From Prescottella soli (GTDB lineage Bacteria; Actinomycetota; Actinomycetes; Mycobacteriales; Mycobacteriaceae): a DNA stretch of 64,000 nt. Shown here piece after piece: positions 16,491-25,231 of this stretch. The notes under the pieces are model-generated. The model had not been told where the DNA came from. It searched no databases and saw only the letters and a list, made by a program, of their open reading frames with translations. The stretch lies in the NCBI RefSeq assembly GCF_040024445.1, contig NZ_CP157276.1:2046001-2110000 (forward strand). Direction: 5' to 3'. Each line of letters starts with the position of its first letter. Position 1 is the stretch's first letter. A program made the position numbers and the translations under genes.

Positions 16491-18623
16491 TCACCGTTCC
16501 GCCGTCAGGTCGTAGATCGTGACCCCCTCGACCGTGGAAGACGTGAAGTTGGCCTGGACCCACTCTGAGATCTGCGACGCGGCGCCCTGGCCGCCTCCGC
16601 GGCCGCCACCCATGCCGCCCGCGATGAAGTAGTGGATCTTTCCGTCGGCCACGTACTGCTGGAACTGCTCGAGCGTGGGTGACGGGTCGCTGCCGTTGAA
16701 CCCGCCGATCGGCATCACGGGACGCTCGGTCGCGAGCTGGTAGCCCGACGCGGTGTTGGAGCCGATCGCCGCGGCCACCCAGGTGAAGTCGTCCGCGTGG
16801 CTGCGCAGCAGCGCCGTCAGCTCGTCACCCGGGGTGCTGGCCGACAGCAGGCCACCGCTGCCCCCGAAGCCACCCGGCATTCCACCGGGCCCACCCTGCA
16901 TCTCGAACGTGCCGGCTCCGCCGTTTGCACGGTCGCCCTGTCCGCGCGTGCCGTCGGCCGTCCCGGGGTTGCCGGGCATCCCGGCACCGTTGCCCGGCAT
17001 CGGCATCCCGTCCTGCTGCTCCCACATACCCCGCATGCCGCCGGGCCCACCGTGACCCATGCCGCCCTGGACGCCCGGTCCGGCCGACGGGATGGACCCC
17101 GCGTGTCCGGTACCGATCGTGTCGGTCGCGTACGCCACCGGTCCGGCCAACGCGGTGAAGAGCGTCGCCACGATCACGACGACGGCGGCGCGTGCCCGCA
17201 GGACGGCCGGCACCAACATCGCGACCGCAGCCAGGGCGCCCACGACGATCACCGCCCACCGCAACCACGGCACGAAATCGGGGCTGCGGCCCAACAGCAT
17301 CCACGCGGTCGTCGCGGTCACCACGATCGTCACGGCGGCGACGATCCGGACCCACAACAGCTCGCGACGGCGCCACAGCGTCACCGCGCCGGCACCGACG
17401 ACCGCCGCGACCGCGGGCGCCAACGCCACCGTGTAGTACGAGTGGAAGATGCCGGCCATGAAGCTGAACACCAGACCGGTGACGAGCAGCCACGACCCGA
17501 ACGCGATGAACGAGGCGCGGCGGACGTCGGACCGAGCGGCGCGCCCGCACAGCACGATTCCCGCGACCAGCAGGATCAGCGCCGTCGGCAGCAGCCACGC
17601 GATCTGACCGCCCTGCGCGGGCTCGAACAGCCGCGTGATGCCGGTGCTCCCCCACATGCCGCCGCCGGGACCGCCGCCACCGGGCATCCCGTCGCCACCG
17701 GGGAAGCCGCCCGGCGCGCCGCCGGGCATCGCGTCGGCAGCGGCGAACCCGCCGCGTGCGCCTCCGCCACCCGGCACGACGCTGCCGCGCTCGTTGCCAC
17801 TCAATCGCCCGAAACCGTTGTAGCCCAGCGTCAGTTCGAGGATCGAATTGTTCTGCGATCCACCGATCCACGGCCGCGAGTCCGCCGGCCACAGCTCGAC
17901 CGTGAGCAGCCACCATCCGGCGGAGACGACCAGCGCGCCCAGGGCAGCGAACAGTTGCAGGATCCGCTTGCCGAGCTTCGGTGGGCCGGCGATCAGATAG
18001 GTCAGCGCCAGCGGCGGCACCACCAGCATCACCTGGAGCTGCTTGGTGAGGAATCCGAGCCCGACGAAGGCGCCGGTCAGCACCAGCCACCGCGTGCGGC
18101 CGTCCTCGACGCCGCGCAACGTCGCCCACACCGCAGCGATCATCAACAACACCAGCAGTGCGTCCGGATTGTTGAACCGGAACATCAGCACCGCGACCGG
18201 TGTCAACGCCAGGACCAGGCCCGCGAGGAGTCCGGCGGCGGCACCGAAGTACCGGCGCACGGTCGCCCACAACAACGCGACGGACGCCACGCCGATCAGC
18301 ACCTGCGGCACCAGGATGCTCCACGAATTGAGCCCGAACACCCGCACCGACAGCGCCATCACCCACAGCGATGCCGGCGGCTTGTCCACGGTGATCGAGT
18401 TGGCCGCGTCCGACGAGCCGAAGAAGAACGCCTTCCACGACACCGAGCCCGCCTGGACAGCGGCCGAGTAGAACGAGTTGGCCCACCCCGAGGCACTCAA
18501 GTTCCACAGGTACGCGACGGCGGTTCCGACGAGCAGCGCCGCCAGCGCCCAGTACTCGGCATTCCGTTTCGGGGCGGCAGCCGGCTGCGCCGCCTCCACC
18601 GGGCGATCCATGGTGACGCTCAC
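16491..18623 (-). CDS. GT39-type (ArnT-like) membrane glycosyltransferase with Gly/Met-rich extracytoplasmic inserts
   Basis: 710 residues. The N-terminal half has GT-C fold features: multiple membrane helices, an extracytoplasmic loop starting near residue 47, 'ITVDKPPASLWVMALSVRVFG' around residue 77, and 'FRFNNPDALLVLLM' near 149. This matches the ArnT/PMT-like 'glycosyltransferase family 39' of actinobacteria, which uses a polyprenyl-phosphate sugar outside the membrane. Two long low-complexity Gly/Met/Pro blocks (residues about 281-326 and 505-594) and a short one (667-680) interrupt the protein. It starts with GTG, overlapping the stop of the GT2-GtrA gene by four bases. That pairing suggests the GT2 makes the polyprenyl-phosphate donor this enzyme uses. 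The acceptor is unknown. Confidence 0.85.
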   Translation of the reverse strand: MSVTMDRPVEAAQPAAAPKRNAEYWALAALLVGTAVAYLWNLSASGWANSFYSAAVQAGSVSWKAFFFGSSDAANSITVDKPPASLWVMALSVRVFGLNSWSILVPQVLIGVASVALLWATVRRYFGAAAGLLAGLVLALTPVAVLMFRFNNPDALLVLLMIAAVWATLRGVEDGRTRWLVLTGAFVGLGFLTKQLQVMLVVPPLALTYLIAGPPKLGKRILQLFAALGALVVSAGWWLLTVELWPADSRPWIGGSQNNSILELTLGYNGFGRLSGNERGSVVPGGGGARGGFAAADAMPGGAPGGFPGGDGMPGGGGPGGGMWGSTGITRLFEPAQGGQIAWLLPTALILLVAGIVLCGRAARSDVRRASFIAFGSWLLVTGLVFSFMAGIFHSYYTVALAPAVAAVVGAGAVTLWRRRELLWVRIVAAVTIVVTATTAWMLLGRSPDFVPWLRWAVIVVGALAAVAMLVPAVLRARAAVVVIVATLFTALAGPVAYATDTIGTGHAGSIPSAGPGVQGGMGHGGPGGMRGMWEQQDGMPMPGNGAGMPGNPGTADGTRGQGDRANGGAGTFEMQGGPGGMPGGFGGSGGLLSASTPGDELTALLRSHADDFTWVAAAIGSNTASGYQLATERPVMPIGGFNGSDPSPTLEQFQQYVADGKIHYFIAGGMGGGRGGGQGAASQISEWVQANFTSSTVEGVTIYDLTAER

Positions 18624-19858
18624 CGCGTGACTCCTTCCGTGGCTCCGTGCCGGAACACCCAGCGCAGGCCGATGAAACGTGTAAGTGTGGCAACGAGATT
18701 CGCAATCACCAGAACCGCGAGCTCGAGATGCGGGGATGCACCGGGTGCGAACCGGTGCAGCGCCGCGAGCGATCCGCTCGTGACAGCCAGCCCGAATCCG
18801 AAGACGATCAGGCCCTGCAACTGGTGCCGGCCCGCGTCATGACGTCCGCGGACGCCGAAGGTGAACGCCCGGTTGGCCGCGGTGTTCGCGACCGCCGTGA
18901 TCAGGAGTGCGACGGCATTGGCCCACTGCGCGCCGAGTGGGCCCTGGATCGCGAGGTAGAGCAATGCGTACGCGACCGTGCTGGCAACCCCGACGACGGC
19001 GAACCGCACGAGCTGCCCGAGCATCGCGGGGGACGATCCGGGGGCCAGGGCACCCCGACCGAGGCTCTCCCGCAGCGACGCGAGCGGTAGCGCACCCGTC
19101 GCCAGCGCGCGGCCCACTCGCGCCACGCCCTGGAGGTCGGCGAGAGCGGTCGCGACGATGTCCACCCGACTGTCGGGGTCGTCGACCCAGTCGACGGGCA
19201 CCTCGTGGATGCGCATCCCGGCACGTTCGGCGAGCACCAGCAGTTCGGTGTCGAAGAACCAGCCGCCGTCCTCGACCAGGGGCAGCAGCGCCCGCGCCAC
19301 GTCGGCGCGCACCGCCTTGAATCCGCACTGGGCGTCCGAGAAGTGCGCGTGCAGTGTGCCGCGCAGGATCAGGTTGTAACTGCGAGAGATGAACTCCCTC
19401 TTGGGGCCGCGCACGACCCGCGAGGAACGGGCCAGTCGGGAGCCGATTGCGACGTCCGAGTGCCCCGACAGCAGCGGTGCGACCAGCGGCATCAGCGCTT
19501 CGAGCCCGGTGGACAGGTCGACGTCCATGTAGACCAGGACCTGGGCGTCGGACCGCCCCCACGCCGCCCGCAGCGCCCGTCCCCGCCCCTTCTCGTCGAG
19601 GTGCAGAACGCGGACGTCGTCGAACTCGTCGGCGAGGGCCCGCGCGATGCCGAGGGTGTCGTCGGTGCTGGCGTTGTCCGCGATCGTGACCCGGGCGGTG
19701 TAGGGCACCTCGGCGGACAGGTAGGTCCGCAGCCGGCGCACGCATCCCTCGAGCGCCGACTGCTCGTTGTACACGGGTACGACGATGTCGAGGGCGGGGG
19801 CAATGGTCATCGCCTCGGGCCGCTGCAGGTCAACCGAGGACTGAGGTTCGGTCGTCAT
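18620..19858 (-). CDS. GT2 polyprenyl-phosphate sugar transferase fused to GtrA domain
   Basis: 412 residues. The N-terminal two-thirds is a GT2 enzyme: 'DIVVPVYNEQSALEGCVRRL', 'ADNASTDDT', a DVD metal motif in 'LVYMDVDLSTGLEAL', and 'SDAQCGFKAVRADVA', the DPM1/GtrB pattern. The C-terminal third, from about residue 280, has four membrane helices with 'RFAVVGVASTVAYALLYLAI' and 'ANRAFTFGVRG', the GtrA family. Such fusions make and flip or hold a polyprenyl-phosphate monosaccharide. It overlaps the GT39 gene by four bases and should feed it. An ATG at 19810 (residue 17) is an alternative start. A small ACCCCA/TGGGGT hairpin lies just upstream of the chosen ATG. Confidence 0.9.
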   Translation of the reverse strand: MTTEPQSSVDLQRPEAMTIAPALDIVVPVYNEQSALEGCVRRLRTYLSAEVPYTARVTIADNASTDDTLGIARALADEFDDVRVLHLDEKGRGRALRAAWGRSDAQVLVYMDVDLSTGLEALMPLVAPLLSGHSDVAIGSRLARSSRVVRGPKREFISRSYNLILRGTLHAHFSDAQCGFKAVRADVARALLPLVEDGGWFFDTELLVLAERAGMRIHEVPVDWVDDPDSRVDIVATALADLQGVARVGRALATGALPLASLRESLGRGALAPGSSPAMLGQLVRFAVVGVASTVAYALLYLAIQGPLGAQWANAVALLITAVANTAANRAFTFGVRGRHDAGRHQLQGLIVFGFGLAVTSGSLAALHRFAPGASPHLELAVLVIANLVATLTRFIGLRWVFRHGATEGVTR

Positions 19859-19927
19859 GCACCCCAGAATGTGGGGTCCGGCTCGGAGCCAGCTGCGGCC
19901 CGGCTGTGAGGTTCCTGTCAGAGCCGA

Positions 19928-19959
19928 CCGCCGTCACCGGAAATGTCCGGTGACGGCGG
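19928..19959 (-). terminator. Perfect 14-bp hairpin terminator after the YdcF-like gene
   Basis: CCGCCGTCACCGGA pairs perfectly with TCCGGTGACGGCGG around a 4-base loop (AATG). It lies 29 bases downstream of the YdcF-family stop and 69 bases before the GT2 ATG on the same strand, separating the two units. No U-tract is present. Confidence 0.8.
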
Positions 19960-19988
19960 AATGGTTCGGGGCGGCGTGCGTTTCGCGG

Positions 19989-20648
19989 TCAGTACGGCGC
20001 GACGACGCCCGCGATCGGGATGCGGCCGGCGACGGCGACGCGGAAGTCGACCATCGCTCGCTGCAGGTGGTCGGGGCTGGTCACGACGACGGCGCCGCTG
20101 GCACCGCGCTGCGCGAGGATGTCGTTCGTGTTCCGGGCGTTCTCGACCGTCGACCGCGACGTGTTCTCCTCGGTGATCCGGATCGGCGGGATTCCGTTGG
20201 CGACGAGCCACTGCCGCATCGCCTGCGCCTCGGTGACACCGGACTGGGGCACACCGCCGGTCACGATGATCGGGGAGACCGGAAACCGCTGCGCCAGTTG
20301 GAGAGCCGCCTGCAGCCGCGACACGAGCACCGGCCGCATCGTCCCGTCCGGGTACAGGCCGGCACCGAGCACCACGATGTTGGTGGTGAACGGGGTGAAG
20401 GCCAGCATCACCGGAACCTGCGTGGTGAGCGTCTCCTGCCGGGTGCAGTTCAGGATCTGGTCCCGATCCGGACTCTGGCATCCGCCGACCACGGACAGCG
20501 CGCCGTTGACCAGGGTGGTCGGCGACAGTGCATCGACGATGTCGAGCGAGGATTCGGCGCCGGCCTGGCCGGGAATCGCCAATCCGACTGCGGCGGCGGC
20601 AAGGACGGCCGAAAAGAGGATCCGTCGGGGTGACGGGAACACGGACAT
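19989..20648 (-). CDS. Secreted YdcF/DUF218 family protein
   Basis: 219 residues with a Sec signal peptide (about residues 1-31, cleavage near AGA-ES). The body has the DUF218/YdcF hallmarks: 'IVVLGAGLYPDGTMRPVLVSRLQAALQLAQR', 'PIIVTGGVPQSGVTEAQAM', 'ITEENTSRSTVENARNT' and 'VVVTSPDHLQRA'. Members bind nucleotides or handle envelope precursors (SanA, ElyC), but the reaction is unsettled. Unlike the membrane-anchored relatives, it appears to be exported. Two Cys at residues 57 and 68 may form a disulfide. It stands alone between two minus-strand units. Confidence 0.88.
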   Translation of the reverse strand: MSVFPSPRRILFSAVLAAAAVGLAIPGQAGAESSLDIVDALSPTTLVNGALSVVGGCQSPDRDQILNCTRQETLTTQVPVMLAFTPFTTNIVVLGAGLYPDGTMRPVLVSRLQAALQLAQRFPVSPIIVTGGVPQSGVTEAQAMRQWLVANGIPPIRITEENTSRSTVENARNTNDILAQRGASGAVVVTSPDHLQRAMVDFRVAVAGRIPIAGVVAPY

Positions 20649-20822
20649 ACAACTCCCCCTCGAGTAACGGTCCCCCGACCGAATGCTGCGATAGTCAATC
20701 AGTGTGGACTACCGAGCGTGATCTCGCCGTCCGTTCCGTGATATTCCGTGGTCACGACGCTGCCACCGCCCGCGAGCGCGGGCGGAGTACCGGCCACCGT
20801 CGGTGGCACCTATCCTCGCGGT

Positions 20823-21248
20823 ATGCCTTCAGTGTTCAGCGCCATCATCGCCGGAGACCTGCCCGGACGTTTCGTGTGGGAGGACGAGGACGTCGTCGCG
20901 TTCCTCACCATCGCCCCCGTGACCCAGGGTCACACGCTCGTCGTCCCCCGCAAGGAGGTCGACCAGTGGCAGGACGTCGACGATGAACTGTTCGACAAGT
21001 GCACCACCGTCTCGCGCGAAATCGCCAAGGCCGTCCGCAAGGCATTCGATGCGCCCCGCGCCGGCTTCCTGATCGCCGGCCTCGAGGTGCCGCACCTGCA
21101 CATGCACGTGTTCCCCGCGTACACCATGGGCAACTTCGACATCAGCGGCGCCGACCCGAACCCCTCGGCCGAGTCCCTGGACGAGGCCGCGGTCAAGATC
21201 AAGGCGGCGCTGCGCGAACTCGGCAACGGCGAGTTCGTTCCCGCCTGA
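20823..21248 (+). CDS. HIT family protein
   Basis: 141 residues. The N-terminus '[47 protein letters not shown]' and HLHMHVFP are the HIT pattern (HxHxHxx). It should hydrolyse nucleotide phosphoramidates or dinucleotides. It starts with ATG at 20823; the frame is open upstream but not conserved there. It converges on the histidine kinase gene with only six bases between stops. It is unlinked by strand to other genes, so probably a single-gene unit. Confidence 0.9.
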   Translation: MPSVFSAIIAGDLPGRFVWEDEDVVAFLTIAPVTQGHTLVVPRKEVDQWQDVDDELFDKCTTVSREIAKAVRKAFDAPRAGFLIAGLEVPHLHMHVFPAYTMGNFDISGADPNPSAESLDEAAVKIKAALRELGNGEFVPA

Positions 21249-21254
21249 CCGACC

Positions 21255-22649
21255 TCACCCCCGCGGCAGTCGCACCCGGAAGGTTGCCCCCTTACCGGGT
21301 GCGCTGTCGACGGCCACGGTGCCACCGTGCGCCGCCACGATCGCCGCGACGATCGAGAGGCCCAGTCCGCTGCCGCCGCTCGCCCGGGTCCGGGATTCGT
21401 CGGCGCGATAGAACCGTTCGAACACCCGCGTCGCATCCGCCTCGTTCAGCCCCGGTCCGGTATCGGCCACCTCGAGCACCGCGTCCTCGCCCCCTGTCCC
21501 CACCCGCACCGTCACCGATGCAGCAGAAGGGGTGTGTTCGAGCGCGTTCCCGATCAGGTTGCCGACCACCTGACGCAGCCGGGCGTTGTCGCCCAGTACT
21601 TCCGCGGGACCCGAATCGGGCAGGAACTCCAACGTGATTCGACGCTGCGGCGCGATGGCCCGCGCGTCGTGAACGGCATCGGCGGCCACCGTGAGCAGGT
21701 CCACCGGGTGCCGCTCGAAGGGACGCTGGGCGTCCATGCGAGCGAGCATCAGCAGGTCCTCGACCAGCAGACCCATGCGGGTGGCCTGGTCCTCGATGCG
21801 GCTCATCACCATCTCGGTGTCCGTCGACGCGCCTTGCCGATAGAGTTCGGCGAAGCCGCGGATCGTCGCCAGCGGGGTGCGGAGTTCGTGGCTGGCGTCG
21901 GCGACGAACCGACGCATCCGTTCCTCCGACCGGCGCGCCGATTCCTCCGACGCGGCCGTGGCGGCGAACGCCGACTGGATCTGTGCGAGCATGCCGTTCA
22001 GCGCCGACGACAACCTGCCCACCTCGGTCCGATCATCCCGTTCGGGCACTCGCCGGTGCAGATCGCCGGCCGCGATCCCGGCCGCGGTCTCCTCGACCTC
22101 GCGCAGTGGCCGCAGGCTGCGGCGCACCACGAAATGGGCCCCGAATCCGAGGACCACGAGGACCACCGCGCCGATCCCGACCTGCAGCACGACGAGGCGG
22201 TCCACAGTCTCGTCGATATCGGTGAGTTTCATCGCCACCGTCGTCGTGCCCGCCGGGCTGATCACCGACATCTCGCGCCATCGGATGCCACCACCACCGG
22301 CCGAACCCACCGTGACCGGACCCGGATCGTCTACCAGTACCGGTGTGGCATTGGTGCTTTCGTCGTTCACTTCCATCCGGACCGAGCCGTCGGGGGCGGT
22401 GGTCCGGACGAAGAACGGGCTGGGGGGACGGTTCGGCCCGGGCTCGGCCAGCGGCGGTCCCACCCGCGGATCCCGCGGCTTCGCCCACCCGTGGGCGGCG
22501 TCGAACAGTTGCCGATCCGTCCGGTCCAGCAGCGAGCGCTCCATCGCCGAGGTCACCGCGATACCGGACGCCAGCAGACCGGCCGCGGCCAGCAGGAGGA
22601 GCGCGGTGACGAGCGTGATCCGCAACGGCAGTGCGCGCAGGCGCCTCAT
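21255..22649 (-). CDS. Two-component sensor histidine kinase
   Basis: 464 residues. Two membrane helices (about 10-32 and 152-172) flank an extracytoplasmic domain of some 120 residues. A HAMP linker follows, then HisKA 'FVADASHELRTPLATIRGF' with the phospho-His, N-box 'VGNLIGNALEHTP', G1 'DTGPGLN' and G2 'GSGLGLSIV'. All catalytic boxes are intact. It lies nine bases after the response-regulator gene, the usual RR-HK order of actinobacterial pairs (TrcRS/TcrXY-like organisation). The signal is unknown. Confidence 0.95.
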   Translation of the reverse strand: MRRLRALPLRITLVTALLLLAAAGLLASGIAVTSAMERSLLDRTDRQLFDAAHGWAKPRDPRVGPPLAEPGPNRPPSPFFVRTTAPDGSVRMEVNDESTNATPVLVDDPGPVTVGSAGGGGIRWREMSVISPAGTTTVAMKLTDIDETVDRLVVLQVGIGAVVLVVLGFGAHFVVRRSLRPLREVEETAAGIAAGDLHRRVPERDDRTEVGRLSSALNGMLAQIQSAFAATAASEESARRSEERMRRFVADASHELRTPLATIRGFAELYRQGASTDTEMVMSRIEDQATRMGLLVEDLLMLARMDAQRPFERHPVDLLTVAADAVHDARAIAPQRRITLEFLPDSGPAEVLGDNARLRQVVGNLIGNALEHTPSAASVTVRVGTGGEDAVLEVADTGPGLNEADATRVFERFYRADESRTRASGGSGLGLSIVAAIVAAHGGTVAVDSAPGKGATFRVRLPRG

Positions 22650-22658
22650 CGTCGCCGC

Positions 22659-23360
22659 CTACCGGGGTTCACGCATCACGTAGCCCACACCCCGCAACGT
22701 GTGGATCAGGCGCGGCTCGGTGGTGTCGATCTTGCGTCGCAGGTACGAGACGTACGACTCGACCACACCGACCTCGCCGCCGAAGTCGTAGTTCCACACG
22801 TGATCGAGGATCCGCGGCTTGCTCAGCACGGTGCCGGCGTTCACCATGAAATACCGCAACAGCGTGAACTCGGTGGGCGACAACGGCACCAGCTGGCCCG
22901 CCTTCCACACCTCACGGGTGTCGTCGTCCAGTTCGATGTCCGCGAAGCTGACTCGGGACGACTGCTTGTCCGGGTCACCGTGACCGGCCCGGCGCAGGAT
23001 CACCCGCAGCCGCGCGACCACCTCTTCGAGACTGAAGGGTTTGGTGACGTAGTCGTCGGCCCCGATCGTCAGTCCGGTCACCTTGTCCTCCAAGGCATCC
23101 CGTGCCGTGAGGAACAGGACCGGGGCATCGACGCCGTCGGCGCGCAGACGCCGCAACATTCCGAAGCCGTCCATACCGGGCATCATGACGTCGAGGATGA
23201 GGGCATCCGGCCGGAACGTCCGCGCCCGGTCGAGCCCCTCGGCGCCGTTCGTCGCGGTCGCCACCTCGAAGCCCTGGAAGCGGAGGCTGACCGACAGCAG
23301 TTCGACGAGTGTCGGCTCGTCGTCGACGATCAGCACCCGGGCCTGCGGCGTTTCGTTCAC
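22659..23360 (-). CDS. OmpR/PhoB-type response regulator
   Basis: 233 residues from a GTG at 23360. Receiver: 'VLIVDDEPTLVELLSVSL', phospho-Asp in 'DALILDVMMPGMDGFGML', Thr in 'LFLTARDALED' and Lys in 'GADDYVTKPFSLEEV'. The C-terminal winged helix is complete: 'VPLSPTEFTLLRYFMVNAGTVLSKPRILDHVWNYDF', 'VVESYVSYLRRKID', 'LIHTLRGVGYVMRE'. A GGGAG lies 11 bases upstream. The frame stays open upstream without similarity. It is paired with the kinase just downstream. Its direct targets are unknown; the small peptide gene upstream is separated by a terminator hairpin. Confidence 0.95.
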   Translation of the reverse strand: MNETPQARVLIVDDEPTLVELLSVSLRFQGFEVATATNGAEGLDRARTFRPDALILDVMMPGMDGFGMLRRLRADGVDAPVLFLTARDALEDKVTGLTIGADDYVTKPFSLEEVVARLRVILRRAGHGDPDKQSSRVSFADIELDDDTREVWKAGQLVPLSPTEFTLLRYFMVNAGTVLSKPRILDHVWNYDFGGEVGVVESYVSYLRRKIDTTEPRLIHTLRGVGYVMREPR

Positions 23361-23438
23361 CTCACCAGAATCTCCCGCCCAACTGTATTCGGGCTGGGCG
23401 TTCGCTGGGAAGTTCCTGTGAATGCCCCACCTGCACCA

Positions 23439-23481
23439 CGGAGGTGCCGCCGCCGGACGCCGACCGGCGGAGGCACCTCCG
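23439..23481 (-). terminator. Hairpin terminator after the 45-residue peptide gene
   Basis: CGGAGGTGCC pairs with GGCACCTCCG, and the stem continues with CCGCCGG/CCGGCGG after one mismatch, giving about 17 base pairs around a 7-base loop. It lies 26 bases after the stop of the small peptide gene and about 80 bases before the response-regulator GTG. Confidence 0.75.
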
Positions 23482-23506
23482 GGCTCGCACCCTGTGCGTG
23501 ACCAGG

Positions 23507-23644
23507 TCAGCTGAGCGCGGCGCCCCCGGCGAAGAACGCGGCGAGCCCGACCGCCGCGCCGAGGCCGCCGAGAATGCCGGCGGCACCGCCGACGATCGTG
23601 GCGATGTTGCCCATCAACTGCAGATCCGAAGCTGTCGAACCCAT
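23507..23644 (-). CDS. 45-residue glycine-zipper hydrophobic peptide
   Basis: The peptide starts MGSTASDLQLMGNI and continues into an uncharged run rich in Gly and Ala, with GGxxGxxGGxGxxxG spacing, ending AALS. One acidic residue (Asp7) is the only charge. A perfect AGGAGG is six bases from the ATG and a strong hairpin follows the gene, so it is a genuine monocistronic, well translated unit. There is no classic signal peptide. Short acidic or neutral peptides of this size form cell-wall channels in mycolic-acid bacteria (PorA/PorH), and glycine zippers also occur in two-peptide bacteriocins and small membrane toxins. I cannot choose between these. Confidence 0.75.
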   Translation of the reverse strand: MGSTASDLQLMGNIATIVGGAAGILGGLGAAVGLAAFFAGGAALS

Positions 23645-23792
23645 TGGTTTCCTCCTGTTCGTCCGCACGACGGTTCGTGCGGAGTGGTGTGCTCCCGCCG
23701 GTCGACGGTGAGCGTGTCTCGCCGCGACTCCGCATGACGGCACGCGCGGACGAGCACGAATCGGTCAGCAGGCCACGGCTGCAGAAGGCGGG

Positions 23793-25040
23793 TCAGGCGG
23801 TCGCGACCGAGCGCAGCGGAGGTGAGACCTCCGATTCCGCCCAGCGGGCCTGGAAGGCCGCGTGCGGAATGCCGTCGGTCCACACTCCGTCGATCGCGAG
23901 TCCTGCAGCGAGCCTCCCGATTTCGTCGGCAGCCATCGCGCCGCGCTCCCCCTCGATCGCCACGATCGTGTGCTCGTCGACCCGATCGATGTAGGGCAGC
24001 GCCGTCGGGGTCTCGCACACCATGCAGGGCCGGGTGTGCGCGGGACCGAGGGCCTTTCCGGGAAGGAGTTCGGTCAGCAGGTCGAGCGACTCGCGGATGT
24101 CCTCGTGCCGGCCGCCGGTGCGAACCCAACGGGTGATCGCCTCAGCGGAGTCGAGTGGGTTGTCGAGCAGACTGCGGCCGGAACACTTGAGATACCACCG
24201 GCCGTCCGGGTACTGCAGAGGCGACATGATGATCCCGCCGTAGACCACCTGGTCACCGGAGGTCTTCATGTACATCATCGCCGGAATGTCGAACTCGGCC
24301 GGATCGGACACCTCGACGAGGACCACCGTCGCGCCGTAAGTGCGCATGTCCAGCGGCCGCGGGAGGAGTCCGCCGACGTTGGTCGCGGCGCCCGTCGCGA
24401 CGACAACCTTTCCGGCACGCCATGTTTCACCCGAGCGGGAGGTGACTCTCACCCCTCGACGAGAGCGCTCCACACTGTCGACCACGTCACGGATCAACAC
24501 TGCGCCGCGCGAGACGGCCGCGGCCAGTTCCGCTCGCACCAGCGCGCGCGGATTCACGATGAAGGCGTCCCGTTGCACTATGCCGATGTGACCGGGAGCG
24601 AACCGCAGCTCGGGATACTCCCGCCGCAGTTCCTCGTCGCTCAATTGCTGCACCGCGACGTTGAGGTCGGCCGCGTTCCCGGCGAGCACCGCCCGGTCGA
24701 ACCAGTCGGCGACCTCGCCGCCCTCCGAGCCGTCGGGCATGACCGTGAGCGAGTGCCGCGACATGGCGAACTCCACTCCGGTGCGTCTCTGCAGGTCAGG
24801 GAATCGACGGATCGACCTCATCGTCAGCATCGACGTCATCAGCGGGACCTCGAGGACGTGCGCCAGCCGCCCCTGGTCGTAGTACCCGGCCCACACTCCG
24901 TCGTGGTCCGCGAACCCCGACGGCTCGTCCGGTCCCACGACGAGCACCGACGCGCCGCGCTCACTCAGATGCCGTGCGGTGGCCGCGCCGATGGGTCCCG
25001 CCCCGACGACGATGACGTCGAAATAGCCTTCACCCTGCAT
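23793..25040 (-). CDS. DAO-family FAD-dependent oxidoreductase
   Basis: 415 residues. The N-terminal 'DVIVVGAGPIGAATARHLSERGASVLVVG' is a GxGxxG FAD Rossmann unit. The mid and C-terminal parts ('GKVVVATGAATNVGGLLPRPLD', 'PCMVCETPTALPYIDRV', 'VAIEGERGAMAADEIGRLAA') match the D-amino-acid / sarcosine oxidase superfamily. The ATG at 25040 has GAGGAG upstream; a longer open frame is not conserved. It diverges from a TetR-family gene and probably oxidises an amine or amino acid under its control. No subunit genes of a multimeric sarcosine oxidase are adjacent. Confidence 0.87.
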   Translation of the reverse strand: MQGEGYFDVIVVGAGPIGAATARHLSERGASVLVVGPDEPSGFADHDGVWAGYYDQGRLAHVLEVPLMTSMLTMRSIRRFPDLQRRTGVEFAMSRHSLTVMPDGSEGGEVADWFDRAVLAGNAADLNVAVQQLSDEELRREYPELRFAPGHIGIVQRDAFIVNPRALVRAELAAAVSRGAVLIRDVVDSVERSRRGVRVTSRSGETWRAGKVVVATGAATNVGGLLPRPLDMRTYGATVVLVEVSDPAEFDIPAMMYMKTSGDQVVYGGIIMSPLQYPDGRWYLKCSGRSLLDNPLDSAEAITRWVRTGGRHEDIRESLDLLTELLPGKALGPAHTRPCMVCETPTALPYIDRVDEHTIVAIEGERGAMAADEIGRLAAGLAIDGVWTDGIPHAAFQARWAESEVSPPLRSVATA

Positions 25041-25231
25041 GAATTCTCCTCGTTGGCTGCCCCGGGACAGAACTCGGCCCCCGGAAGGCTCGATCGCGAT
25101 GCCGCCGCGACCACCTGGCTCTGGGAGGCTGGACCGGCGCGTTCGGCGGCGTGTGACGGAAATCATTCATCGCCCTTGCCGCTAAGTCAACAGTATGTGT
25201 CGTTAAGAGTTGGTCGGGAGAGGAGACGACG

